Positions 36,409 through 48,100 of a stretch of DNA of 64,000 nt are shown here, piece by piece. Each line of letters begins with the position of its first letter. The stretch's first letter is position 1. A program made the position numbers and the translations under genes. Source of the stretch: Lumbricus rubellus. Its lineage: Eukaryota > Annelida > Clitellata > Crassiclitellata > Lumbricidae. A model generated the notes under the pieces. The model made no database searches. It saw only the letters and a list, made by a program, of their open reading frames with translations, and was not told where the DNA came from. The DNA is taken from contig OX243827.1 of NCBI GenBank assembly GCA_945859605.1, forward strand, positions 1,423,295 to 1,487,294. The letters run 5' to 3'.

Positions 36409-38907
36409 TTATCCGTCCTGGTATCTGGCTGAGAACGTGTTTGTATTCCGGCCGAGTTTTTCCACTTTTCGCCTCTGTTCGTACGACAGCTCAGAGGTAA
36501 TCACTACATCTCTGAAGTTCTCCGTCTGTTGATTCTCTTCCAGTGTAAAAGACTTGTCTTTGGTGTCCTCCATCTCCTTTTCCAACCAGTCTTCCACCAC
36601 TACAGCAGCTCCTGAAAAGTGTATCCGCTTATCAGCTTTCATTGCCGTGTCTTCTGCTTCTGCTGGTCGCTCGTAATAGTACTTGAGCTTATTCGCGTGG
36701 AAAGTCTTTGTTCGATGGCCTAGCTGGATCAGATATTCAGCTTCTCCAATGCGTTTCAAGACTTCGAAAGGACCTTTCCACTGCATCTGAAGCTTATTGC
36801 TTTCCGTCGGCAAAAGCACCATTACTTTATCTCCTGGCGAGAATTTCCTGGGCTTCGTATGTTTGTCGAAGTTTTTCTTGCATCTGTCTGCAGATTTCTT
36901 CAAGGATGGATCCTCACCCTGTACTTTCTTCAAAGACTCCACCGTTATGTCGCTTATTTGAAACTCCGGAACTTTCAAAGGTTTCATAGACTTTTGCTCT
37001 TTCACTTTCATGCCTCGTGTTTCCACTGCAGCTGCGACATTCTTGAGCTCGTCTGTCTTCTTTACCTTTGTAACATCACTGGACTGAAGCGCTGGTTTAT
37101 CCATTACTCGTGGTCGCTTCCCTTCTTTGGATCTCTGTTGCGCGCCAGGTACATTTCCGATTATGAGATCATACAAAGTCTCTTTCATACACAATGCTTT
37201 CACCTTCCCGGTGAAATATGTCGACTTGACATCAATAATGGCGGTTGGCACCTTGCGTATCGTCTGATCAATCAGTATGCAGTACTCGTATTTTCCTGTC
37301 ATCTGTTGATCTTCCACCAGCCTCCTTGCCACAACCACCGATGAACATCCTGTGTCTCGAAGAACTTGTACCTTCTTGTTTCCCACATAACCAACCGATG
37401 TGGTCATGTCGCACTCCGACTTCCTTGTCCTACAGGTTCCTGCGATCACGTGTGCTTTGCATCCACACTTCAACTCGACTTCGTCATAATCAGACAACTT
37501 CTCTATGGCTTGGCACATATTTCCACAAGTTCCCAAATCCATCGTTCTCTTGACTTCCGTCCTAGCAGGTTCTGCGAATCGTTTCTCCTCCGTGTCAGAA
37601 GACAATTCCTGCTGAGTTTTCTTCTTCTTGTGGAATGCCACTTTGCTTTTTGTTACCCCCAAGCTCTGTAATCCAGCCGCTTTCTGTACGGTGCTCGGCC
37701 TAAACCTACAATTCTGAAATCCGTGTCCTGGTTTGTCGCATAGGTAACATCGTTTATCGTTAAACCCTCTCTTCTTCTGATCTTCCTTGAAGTCCCTCTC
37801 TCTTCCTTGGTTTACTTCTGGTATGACGGATTTCTTATCCATGTTTCCTCCATCTTCCATTGCTTCCGATGTATAACTGCGTCTTGGTTTCTCTGGATGG
37901 GCTTCTGTGTATTGTTCTGCCAACTTAGATAGTTCTTGCAAGTCTTTTGGCGCCCTCTCTCTCAAGAAAGTAGCCAACTCCCGACTAACCACTGCAAGAT
38001 ACTGTTCTTTAACTAACAGATGCTTTAAGCCTTCAAAGTTTTGGTCAACCTTGGCCAATTCCACCCACCTCATCAAATAGCTCTCCAGTCTCGTGATAAA
38101 CTGTTGCGGAGCCTCTCCGCTTTCCGGCGTACAATTGTAGAAGCGCTTGCGAAAGCCTTCTTCCGTCATCTGATATCGCTTGAGTAAAGCGTTCTTTAAG
38201 GCATCGTAATCATCGTACTGTTCTGGAGGAAGCCTGGAATAGACCTCTAAGGCTCGTCCTTTCAACAGCGCTGCCAAGTACACAGCCCATTCTCGCCGAT
38301 CCCACTTCCGGATAGTTGCATACTTTTCAAATCGTCGCAAGTAGGCATCCATGTTGTCTTTGCCATCTTCAAATGGCGGTAACTTTGGTCCTTTCCGAGC
38401 ATTAATTGTTCTCCCCGATCCCGGTTCGTATTCATCCTGCTCCTCTTCTTCTTCCTCCGATCCAAGTCGCACACTGTTGCTCCTATTACTAGGTGCTTTA
38501 GTTGTTACTCCAAGCTCTATCTTTAGTTTCTCCAAGTCCGTGGCTTGTAGATGCTGTTCTTTCTGTAACTCTAATGCTTGAGTATGAGCATCTGACTTGG
38601 CTCTTATCTCTAGTTCCAGTTTCCGTTGCTCCAGTTCCATCTTCTGTCTTTCCTGCTCTGCAGCTTCAGCTTTAGACTGCTTTTCCAAATCTAGTTTTCT
38701 TAATTCTCTGTCTGCTGCTCTCTCCTCTCTTTCGTAACTGTTAGCCTGTCGCTCCTCTGCGTCAGCTTTACATTTCTCCACATATTGAAGCAACTCCATT
38801 CCTTTGAGTCCACTTCTCTCGGCAAGCTCTATGAAAGCCTCCATTTTGCCAAGCAATAGCAACCCTGTTCGGCGCTCTATAATTCTAACACAGCTGCCGC
38901 TAAACAA
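36409..38907 (-). CDS. Gag-protease protein fused to integrase tail (LTR element)
   Basis: 832 codons. Coiled coil at about 50-135, SCAN-like gag from LPPFEDGKDNMDAYLRRF through GRALEVYSRLP to about 345, a CCHC knuckle CYLCDKPGHGFQNC near 390, and a protease motif VLRDTGCSSVVV near 512. Around 675 the frame jumps straight into the integrase C-terminus (KFSPGDKVMVLLP, MQWKGPFEVL, HANKLKYY near 712-735), with no H2C2 finger or DDE core. It ends in an RT-start segment (LSYEQRRKVEKL). This is a deletion fusion that can supply gag and protease but not integrate or copy. An inner Met (MEAFIELAERSG, codon 22) is the more likely true start. Confidence 0.87.
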   Translation of the reverse strand: MFSGSCVRIIERRTGLLLLGKMEAFIELAERSGLKGMELLQYVEKCKADAEERQANSYEREERAADRELRKLDLEKQSKAEAAEQERQKMELEQRKLELEIRAKSDAHTQALELQKEQHLQATDLEKLKIELGVTTKAPSNRSNSVRLGSEEEEEEQDEYEPGSGRTINARKGPKLPPFEDGKDNMDAYLRRFEKYATIRKWDRREWAVYLAALLKGRALEVYSRLPPEQYDDYDALKNALLKRYQMTEEGFRKRFYNCTPESGEAPQQFITRLESYLMRWVELAKVDQNFEGLKHLLVKEQYLAVVSRELATFLRERAPKDLQELSKLAEQYTEAHPEKPRRSYTSEAMEDGGNMDKKSVIPEVNQGRERDFKEDQKKRGFNDKRCYLCDKPGHGFQNCRFRPSTVQKAAGLQSLGVTKSKVAFHKKKKTQQELSSDTEEKRFAEPARTEVKRTMDLGTCGNMCQAIEKLSDYDEVELKCGCKAHVIAGTCRTRKSECDMTTSVGYVGNKKVQVLRDTGCSSVVVARRLVEDQQMTGKYEYCILIDQTIRKVPTAIIDVKSTYFTGKVKALCMKETLYDLIIGNVPGAQQRSKEGKRPRVMDKPALQSSDVTKVKKTDELKNVAAAVETRGMKVKEQKSMKPLKVPEFQISDITVESLKKVQGEDPSLKKSADRCKKNFDKHTKPRKFSPGDKVMVLLPTESNKLQMQWKGPFEVLKRIGEAEYLIQLGHRTKTFHANKLKYYYERPAEAEDTAMKADKRIHFSGAAVVVEDWLEKEMEDTKDKSFTLEENQQTENFRDVVITSELSYEQRRKVEKLGRNTNTFSARYQDG

Positions 38908-39159
38908 ATTATGCCTCTGACAACAACTAAATGCAACAATTCTATCTAGTGTTTAGTGCTAATCAATAGTAAATATAGACTACCAGACAATACTCGAATA
39001 TCATAGCAGACATAGACAAGACTAGCCATACATTACTTCCACAGGGTCTAAATATAGCCGAGTCAACTAGCAGTTACTAACTACCGCCTCGCTATGTAAG
39101 CTGTCTACCTGTCAACCCCAATTCCACTCAACCTCCACACTGCCTAAGACTAACCGACT

Positions 39160-39177
39160 ATCCCACCGCTGCCACCA
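39160..39177 (-). promoter_or_regulatory. Primer-binding site (candidate)
   Basis: Read on the minus strand, TGGTGGCAGCGGTGGGAT begins two bases inside the right LTR, as expected for tRNA-primed synthesis. Confidence 0.6.
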
Positions 39178-39179
39178 CT

Positions 39180-40607
39180 TGTCACTAAGTTCTTTTTGAG
39201 TATAGTCAGTTATACCCCGCCGGTTAGGACGGGGGGTTTATAAAGCAATGCAGAAGTCGTAAAATTAAAGCCGGTATTATTGAGTGAACAAAATAAACGT
39301 TAAGTTCCGTGAAAACACGGTTTAATCGATAGTTGATAGTCTAATCAAATCCTAGGTTATTTAGCTACCCCGGGCCTCGACCGATTCCCGCCCAGGTTGC
39401 CCCCTCCCCAACAATGCCGGTTATGACTCACAGTTTGCTGAACGTCCAAGGTTCCTTAGGTGGGACTGTTCCACTGGGACAGTTTCGCTTCCGAAGACTC
39501 ACTGCGTCATGTTGTCGTTGCGGTTCAAAGGTGCTCTTGAAGACCAGAGTGTAGTTGCGTCGAGAGACCTGTTGCACCGACGAAGGGGATTCTTGCGTCG
39601 AGAGACCTGTTGCACCGACGAACCAACGGTTTGGTCCGTCCAGAGACACGTTGCGTAGACGACCAACGTCTTGGTCCGTCCAGAGACCCGTTGCGTAGAC
39701 GACCAACGACTTGGTCCGTCCAGAGACCCGTTGCGTAGACGACCAACGGCTTGGTCCGTCCAGAGACCCGTTGCGTAGACGACCAACGACTTGGTCCGTC
39801 CAGAGACCCGTTGCGTAGACGACCAACGACTTGGTCCGTCCAGAGACCCGTTGCGTAGACGACCAACGACTTGGTCCGTCCAGAGACCCGTTGCGTAGAC
39901 GACCAACGGCTTGGTCCGTCCAGAGACCCGTTGCGTAGACGACCAACGACTTGGTCCGTCCAGAGACCCGTTGCGTAGACGACCAACGGCTTGGTCCGTC
40001 CAGAGACCCGTTGCGTAGACGACCAACGACTTGGTCCGTCCAGAGACCCGTTGCGTAGACGACAAACGGATTCGTCCGTCGAGTGACCCGCTGAGTATAG
40101 TCCAGCGTCCGTCTTTACTCGAACATAGACGTTTCTCCAGTTTCTCCAACGCTCCGGGCACGTCCTGTCTCCAGCTCGTCTCAACTCAGACTGAATATAC
40201 GTTGCCTTCCACTCCTTGACGTTGATCCCTCGCCCATCCCTCCAGAAAGCCCTTCCCTTTAGACTGCCCATCCCATTGGACCCCTCGGTCACCGTTTATC
40301 GACCCATCGTACCTACGTACCCATCGCCGTCTATTTATCTATCTAAGGCCTAAGAAAACTACGAATCGTTTCAATAAACATCTTATTAAACGTCTTATTA
40401 AAGTCAGTGGCATTAACAGAAATCCTCCTACCCGGAGGTGTCTACAGCGTACACTTAACTAAATCTGGATATATATACTATTTCTAACCTTCTATGAACT
40501 GACTAAATATATTTATCCTTGCCCGTCTATCTAGCTATGCTTGACTGGACAAGCCGTCTATCTGCCCATCCTACATTATAGCGCAGCTGCAAATGCAATT
40601 CGTGACA
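39180..40607 (-). repeat. 5' LTR (element orientation)
   Basis: 1428 bp; same as the other LTR but with one fewer 40-bp unit. Tandem units span about 39,627-40,059. Confidence 0.92.
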
Positions 40608-41716
40608 CATGTGCGATTGAAGTTAAGTAGGCTGGCCTTAACGGCCTATGTAAGGTTTGGTTGAAGTCCTTTGCTATAGTGTGAAGTCATTTAGTCAAAA
40701 CCCAGAACTCTTTTTTCCAATGAGATGCGCAATTTATTTCACGGAAATAAGTTTCTCTAAAATAATGTCAACACCATGCAAATGCAATGACGCCATTTCC
40801 GGGACCGGAAAGTTATCACTAATTAAACATTAGGGCTGTGCACTGCTGGAGCTGGGCGTCTCCGAGTCCGACTTGTCGCGTCGTGTCGGGTTGACGGAAC
40901 TTGACGGGTTCTCGGGTAACCGTACTGACTACTGAGAGTCGGACACGGTTACGGTACTGTCTACTTAGTCTACTAAAATATTTATTTAACATATATGTGA
41001 TGTGATCTGGAAAAATGGGGCTTATGTCGTACGGTAGCATTTTGAGATAATGGCCGATTTCTGTGAACTGGGTTTCAGAGGTCGATTTTTACTTTTTTGC
41101 ATTTTCATATAGTATGGTACACTGTATTCTGTAATTATTCGCCTAGTATCAAAGCTAAAATCCGTCGGCAAATATTTTTAACTAATTTTATTTGTGAATG
41201 TTGTATCTTTTCAAAGTGTCAAAATCGGACTTTGTAGTGCGTATTCAAATCATTGCCACCGGTCATTATAACCTTTCACCCCTATTGAACTTGGTATCTT
41301 CTGAAAGCTGAGACTCTGGTCTAACAAATGGTGGTCAAATAAATTATGCTAATTATTTTCTGGCCATGATAATAAGCAGAACATAGAGGCATCCCTAATA
41401 AACAAACGAAACTAGGGTGATCACCTTTGCCTCGCGTTTCCCGAAAACTGCATTATCACAGTTTCGGACACTAAAATATTCACAATTCGGTCAAATATCA
41501 GTTATTTGATCCAAATAGGGCTTGTTTTAAAGGGAAATATCTACTGTTTAATACAGTATAAAATGTCATTTTCGACTTTTACGACTTAAGCTTCCTTTTG
41601 ACGGATCGCATCACATATTTTTTCGGAGTCTTGCAAACTCGGGGCCCCTCTTGGGCCTCTACACTCGGGGGCCCCTAGACTTTGTATACCCAGTTTACCC
41701 TATTGTTACGCCACTG
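40608..41716. other. Right part of the hAT-type element, no gene
   Basis: About 1.1 kb of non-coding sequence between the retrotransposon and the hAT right end; only short frames. Confidence 0.5.
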
Positions 41717-41970
41717 CCTATGTGAATCACTAAAAGGTTGACTCATGCGATTCGAAACCGAAAACAGTTAGGCCTATGTAGACTGTAGTAATAGTAGGCT
41801 ATGTATGGCTGGCTGGTTCCGTTTCTTGTAACGTTTGACTGACGATGAAATGAATCATTGCTGACAATGTTGTCGAAACTTTCAAGAGTTGTTTTGGAAA
41901 ACAGGAACACAAAAGCTACAGAGCTACTTCCTCATTTCATGCGGAACAGACTAGCGTCACTAGCCTAGCC

Positions 41971-41978
41971 TATATAAA
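41971..41978 (+). promoter_or_regulatory. TATA box candidate for the BRICHOS gene
   Basis: TATATAAA lies 128 bases before the proposed start codon, which would place transcription start near 42,003 and leave a leader of about 95 bases. It is 255 bases right of the hAT element end. Confidence 0.5.
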
Positions 41979-42035
41979 TTGAATAAACTTGAACGAATTA
42001 TTGCTAGACGTTTGATTCCGCAAGAATCACATCTT

Positions 42036-42095
42036 ATGTCAACTGGTCAACTTCTTTTGCTGCGAGATCACTCTTCAGAGAAGACGACCGAATAA
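42036..42095 (+). other. Upstream ORF in the BRICHOS leader (candidate)
   Basis: An ATG in the presumed leader opens 19 codons that stop 3 bases before the main ATG. If the TATA-based start is right, this could damp translation of the main frame. Confidence 0.3.
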
Positions 42096-42098
42096 AAT

Positions 42099-42161
42099 AT
42101 GTCGAACGAGAAGAACACTGCAGACTTTTCATCAACGATTGTCGTTGCATCATCATCGGAG
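42099..42161 (+). CDS. BRICHOS gene exon 1
   Basis: ATG with A at -3, 21 codons (MSNEKNTADF...), donor GAG|GTAAAC, phase 0. It is the weakest exon of the model because it has no homology to lean on; phase, donor and the upstream TATA box support it. If wrong, translation could start at 44175 inside exon 2. Confidence 0.6.
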
Positions 42162-45100
42162 GTAAACTCGTCATTATTAGAACAGTTAGCATACGGGGCA
42201 ACGTAGGCTATTATAGGCCTAAATGACTCAGTTAAGCTTCCAGGTTCAAAACTCCCCTACGACGATCACTGAGTGTGTAGGAAACTTGAGCAAGTCATTC
42301 AGTGACATTCACTCTATATTGTGGCAATTAGGTAGCCATGACTAATCAACGTGTAATAATAAAATAAAATGTACAGTATATGCAATAATAACGAGAATTG
42401 TATCGACAGAGTAGGCTCTATAAAACTTATGCAGACGCCTTTATGCGGTTAGGAATAGAGTCTCAATAGACGATGGTTCGTAAGAAATCTGTAGGCCTAT
42501 TATGAATCAGAAAATTATTTTAAAAAATATAAAGAGGAAAACTCGGAACCGGGGAAAATCGAGAGATGAGAGCAATGAGGTCCGATGTCACTTTTGCCAT
42601 TCACATTAAAGAACTGATCATACGAGAGACGATGGAAAACAAGGAGAATTGAATAAAAAGTATCAGGTAGGCTACACTGGTTGTTAAGGCTATGCGGTGT
42701 GCACGCGATCAAGCGATGCATTTAGTCACTCAGAAAATGTATGCAAAAAACAGGTCCGGTGTAAAGGTTTCAAATTACCCCTCCTAAACATTACCCCCCG
42801 GTAACTTGAAACCGGTTTCAGATTCATCATCATCATCAATAACCTAGGGCTCAATGCCCGTAGGAGTCCGACGCCACTGAGTCTCTCTGTCTGAGTCTGT
42901 CTCGTGCCATGTTGCCCAGCTTCAACCGATGATTACCCCCCGGAAAAGATTTGCGTCAATCATAGCATTTATTGCACTTTAAAAAGTCAGAAAACATCCC
43001 GCTTCTTGTTTTGGTCTGAAGATTTCATCCGTCATCCCACTTCGTGGTTTGTTATCAATATTTTATTCGAAAAAAATAATAGCCTCGAAGCCATTTTCCA
43101 TGTAACTTCAGCGGCGATTTAGTATTTTAGTTACAGATGAAAATATTGATAACAAACCACGAAGTGGGATGACGAATGAAATCTTCAGACCCAAAGAAGA
43201 AGCGGGATGATTTTTCTGATATTTTTAGTGCAGTAAATGCGATGATTGATGCAAATTACAGTTTTCAGGAGGGTAATGTTTAGGAGGGGCTAATTTGAAA
43301 CCTTTAAACCGGTGCAAAGGTTTCAATTGAACAAGCTATGGAACAATTAATGTATATATTGTACATTTTGGCCCCATCCCCTATTCAGAAAAGCCCATGC
43401 ATCGTGGCCCCCAACTTTTTTGGCTGAAGAAATAGTATGTTTTTAAAAAAATTTGGACTTGAGGACTAAAGAAAAAAAAGGTCATCAACTTTTTTGGCGG
43501 ATGAAGTGGTATAATTTTTCCGAAAATTTATCCGGATGACTAAAAAAAGGTCATCAACTTAACTTTTTTGGCGGATAAAAAGAAAATTTTACCAAACCAA
43601 GGCCAAGAATTTTTCCAGACCCAAGGCCAAGAATTTTTGCCCCCCCCCCCTTCCCTCGTCCAAAGTTTCTGTATCCGCCCTTGCTGGGAGGTTATGATGA
43701 GTTCTATAATAAAGTAAAGTAGGCTAAAACATGGCTAATCGTTCAGATGGCAACTGCGATGTGACTTGAATAGTCTGTGGTCCTACCGCAGAAGCCGTAA
43801 TATTGTCAGTCTACTATCTATAATAATAGAGTAGCTACATAGCCTAAGAGGAACTACGTACATAATTTTATATAATAATACTCGCGCAAGTAGGCCCTAC
43901 ACACTAACACACACATGCATGTAATATTATAGTACACGCACTATAAAATTATGGCAGTGAAGGTGAAATAATAGTATGAGATCGTTTGCTTCTGCAGATG
44001 ATATTATATAAATGCATTGTTGCGTTATGCTGAGTTGCACTAAGCACAACCATGCAATCCAGATAATAGGCTATTAGGGCTTATTGTGAATGTTTCGGCA
44101 CCATGCACAAATTGCACATCCTTGTTTGACTAGTTTGAATGTTGCTACAATGCATAACAAATTTGTAGGGTTACATGACCGGAGTGAAACCTCGTCCGTA
44201 CACGAAGTACATCATCATTGCAGTTAGTGTGGTGGTTGTTCTGGCCATCGTTCTCACTGCAATACTTGTGGGGCTGCATTTCTCCACCGAGGCGCAGACA
44301 AACATCTTGAAAGTAAGATACTAGATCCAACCATAATTTACTGTAAACCGTATTTTTTAGGTTTTTGTCTCGAGACGGCAAGGAAACTTCGTTGCTACAG
44401 AGACCGCTTTTAAAAGCATAGGCTAAGCCGAGTCAAATTTGCACTGCTGATTACGTGCATGGAAATGTTTAAATAATTGTAGATTTGTCCATTTGCGTAA
44501 TCAGATGCGGGAATCTAACTAATTTGTTAGTTAAATGCAGTTGTTAGTTAGTAATGTAAGCCTAAATACAATCTCGTAAACTAAGTCATGTATAGGCCTA
44601 CATAACGCAGTCAAACGATCACGTAACTTATTATGGCTTGAACGATTAATAATAATTATTATTCGCAATTTATAGAATACAAAAATAGTCATGTGCGACA
44701 TCGAATGAGTTGACTGAACATTTAATCACTGCGTTCAATTTGCACGTTAATGTATAGTTCTCGTACAACATGGACGCGAACACTAAACATGAAGTGACAA
44801 GTGATATGAATATGAACATCGTACAGTATCATGTCAACAGTGATGGATACGAGATGTGGATTATCAACGATTTCAACCGGGTGAGTTTATCAATGGACCA
44901 GGTATAATGGCGCTAGACGTTATGTCCACATAAATCTTACCTGTGTGAGCTTTGCCTCCCCGTTTCTACTTGCATAGGCCGCCGCGCACTGCGCTCTGCT
45001 GTCCATGGTGACTTAATGGTTCCTTTCACTCGCTCTGCAACAATGCAGAGGCGTTCGTTCTCTGTGGTTGGTCCAACAACCTGGAATGGACTTCCCTTGA

Positions 45101-48100
45101 CTATGCAACACCCCCAAGCTGTTCTCAATTTCACAAACTGTTGAAGACTGGGTTTTTTCCGTTTGATCTCGGCCGGGAGCGCCTCTGAGTAGGTACCTTG
45201 AAGGGGAGCTATATACATTTTGATTGATTGATTGATACAAAGTAATTGAAACTATAGGCCTAATAGCTTACGTTTGATCCAGGTTTAGATAAACGTGTAG
45301 AAGTATGGTGAAGGAGCTTAAGTAGGTCGTCTAATAATTTTGATGCATCACCAGATCCCAACATCAGTCAACTGACCTGAACGATTTGATGTTGTAAATA
45401 AGATCATGACATACTATGCATACTTATAACAGTACTGTTTAGATTATTATATTTTCAACAATATTGCAGGATATTCAAGTGATGAAAACTCAGACGAAGC
45501 TGGGTACCGAGTGCTACATGACTCCTCTCAATCGGACTATTTCGACGGAACCATCAAAAATCGGATTTCCTTCAGGCGAAAATACGACTGTAAGTGGAAA
45601 TGAAACAAGTCACAATGTGTTGATATTCTCGAGCAATTTTAGATACACTTGCATAATTTCTTGCAATTACATTCAATTATTGAATAATTTATTTCCAGAA
45701 TCTACATTATATATTTTGTGCAAGTTAACGTAATATTTCACATTATTTTGTGTTCACCAAGATCAGCCTCAGAAGGGATGGATAATCCCGCATGCAGGGC
45801 TACACAATAATCATGCAGCCTATAAAAGAAAACAATAACGAATGGCAGCCATGGAGAAACTGCTCATACAATTACAGGAATCGTAATCTTAAAAAAAACT
45901 GCTAAAGTGCTACTCGAAAGCTGATCGCGGGGCACCAGCTTATTCACAAGCTGTGCTGCATCAAAAGGGTTGCCCGTAAAAATATAGGCCTATAGGCTAT
46001 TCCAAAGGTGGTCCGGGTCGAGTTACCATAGGATCAGAGGAACACGAATATAATCAGGAAAAAATTAATTTATTAATAGAAGATAAATGACAAATGTGTT
46101 TTCACATGTGAGGCTGTCTAAAATAAGTTTATAACTATTCACAGCAGCAATAAAATGAACTTTTGGTCAAGTATCCCCAGGGAGCATGGGGTATAGGCCT
46201 ATTGGCTGGGGAGTGGCTGGTTCAAAGGGTTAACTTTCAATTTAACCTTTAGCTTATCTGTACTCGATGTTTATCATAGTAAGCTGCGATTGTATCTTTT
46301 GCCCAAGACCTTGCTCATGAAGTGCCTGGATAGAAATTTTGTCTGACGTTGACACCTTTGGCATTTTAATTTTTGAGAAATTTCAATTTGATTGTTTTAA
46401 TATAAAATTATTATGGAACTTATTGACCTCTTCTATAGGCATAATTATTGGCAGAATATAAGACTATTACAAATTTTTAAACTCAATTTTAAACGTTTGG
46501 CCAATTAAGATGGAATGACAAAGACTGCACGCTGCCTAAAATTGTTTAATTGATAATTGTAAAACAAGTTCTGCATAAGACAGACAAGAGACAACTTATT
46601 GTCGAAATAGCAAAAAAGTAGCCTAAAACTGCTGTTCTGCAATTTGCTATTTAACAGAATACCACATATATCCTGACATACCATGCGGCGAGCACTCCCA
46701 TCACAGACTCAGGAGCAATGTGTGAGACAGCCAGAAATACCTGCAATGGAATTCCAACATATTGGTTACTCCCTAGCTGCGATGATGATTCCAACGGTAG
46801 GATTCTATTATTTCTGCCACGCACATAATTATAGGGCCGTTCATAAATGACGTCACGCAATTTTGGACGACTTTTGGCTTCCCTCACCTCGTCACACGTC
46901 GCCACATCACAAACATGGCGTCACAAAGATGTCACCTCCCTCCAGAGGGGAAACTGGATGTCCAGAGTGTTAGGCCTATAAAGGCCTACAACTTCTCTTA
47001 CAAATTATTATCACATAGTAATTACTAGTAATAATTATTATAACTATAAACAAATATTTTGAAATTATAGTATAACGAAGACAAATTGGGAGAGTATTAA
47101 TTCTTCCAATCATTGTGCATTCCACAAAATGAAACGCTCTGGTAGAATCATTAGCCTGCTGTTTAGTAAAAATAACGAGAAACAATCAAAACTAACGAGT
47201 CGATCTGTAGCGTACTTTCATCATCGCTAATTTATAACCTGAAGTTTCAATAATTCTAAACAAAATTACATGATGTTTTATCTGCTATAGACCTATAGCA
47301 GTCTAAAATTTAAAAAAATGTCGATAGCTCCTACTTTGTATTACTTACTGACGGTTTATATAAACGACGTCATGATGACATGATTTCACCGAAAATTGAA
47401 ATTTAAGTTTCTGTAGAAATTATGAAGCATATTATTTTGTGGAGTGTAAACAAAATTGGACCAAGTTTGGAGCCTTGAGGGACACCTAAAGAATATTCAA
47501 GCACTTGGACGTATTGGCACCAAGGCAGTGAACGTTTTATTAAGACACTTTTAATCCAGAGATTAAAAACAGAGGCGGCGATGTTTATGACCTTAAATTG
47601 ACACAGTGAAAATCAGAACTGATATCGAGCAAATGGATAGCAGTGATAAAGCCAGAATCAGGTGCCAAGAATAATCATGTAATCACAAACTTTAAAAACA
47701 GTTGTTTCAGTAGAATGATAGCGGCGGAACCAGACTGAACTTGAGGTAGAAAATGGTTAGATTCGACACAGTTTGAAAGCTGTCGGTGAGGTGTAAGCCT
47801 ACGTTCAACCAATTTGGAGACGAAGGAAGGATTAGAGATGGGACGGTAATTAAGTGAATTAGCAAGGTTAGGACATGGTTTCTTTACGTGAGAACGAATA
47901 ATACCACGCTTTAAAGGTAGGTAGAGTAGCCGTTAAGATTGAACAATATAATTATCAGCAAGACTAGGATGGGGGCAAAGATATGGCGAAGGGGTTTAAT
48001 TAATTAACCAGACAGTGTTTGGTGAAAGAGTAACTGAGGAGCCTTTCAGCTTCAGGCAGTGCACATGTCCTCATCAAAATCGATAAACCATGAGGATGAA

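Larger units (their letters stand above)
34770..40607 (-). mobile_element. LTR retrotransposon with minisatellite-bearing LTRs (Gmr1-like, internally deleted)
   Basis: LTRs 34770-36238 (1469 bp) and 39180-40607 (1428 bp), TGTCAC...GTGACA, flanked by perfect CATGT (34765-34769 and 40608-40612). Coding is on the minus strand. The LTR length difference equals one 40-bp minisatellite unit plus one C in a C run, and few substitutions are visible, so insertion is young. The integrase tail is followed by the start of RT, as in the element at 15.9 kb; the integrase core and the rest of RT/RNase H are missing. Confidence 0.92.
34574..41716. mobile_element. hAT-type element, CAGTGGCGTAAC ends, carrying an LTR retrotransposon
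   Basis: CAGTGGCGTAACTAGGA at the left and GTTACGCCACTG at the right, flanked by perfect 8-bp CCTATGTG (34566-34573 and 41717-41724). Without the nested retrotransposon (34770-40607) it is about 1.3 kb. No transposase frame is recognisable in the 34,574-34,769 and 40,608-41,716 parts, so it is non-autonomous. Confidence 0.87.

Noticed and set aside
44145..44381. Minus-strand 78-codon frame
   Set aside because: Antisense shadow of BRICHOS exon 2, whose plus-strand frame has the membrane segment and splice sites.
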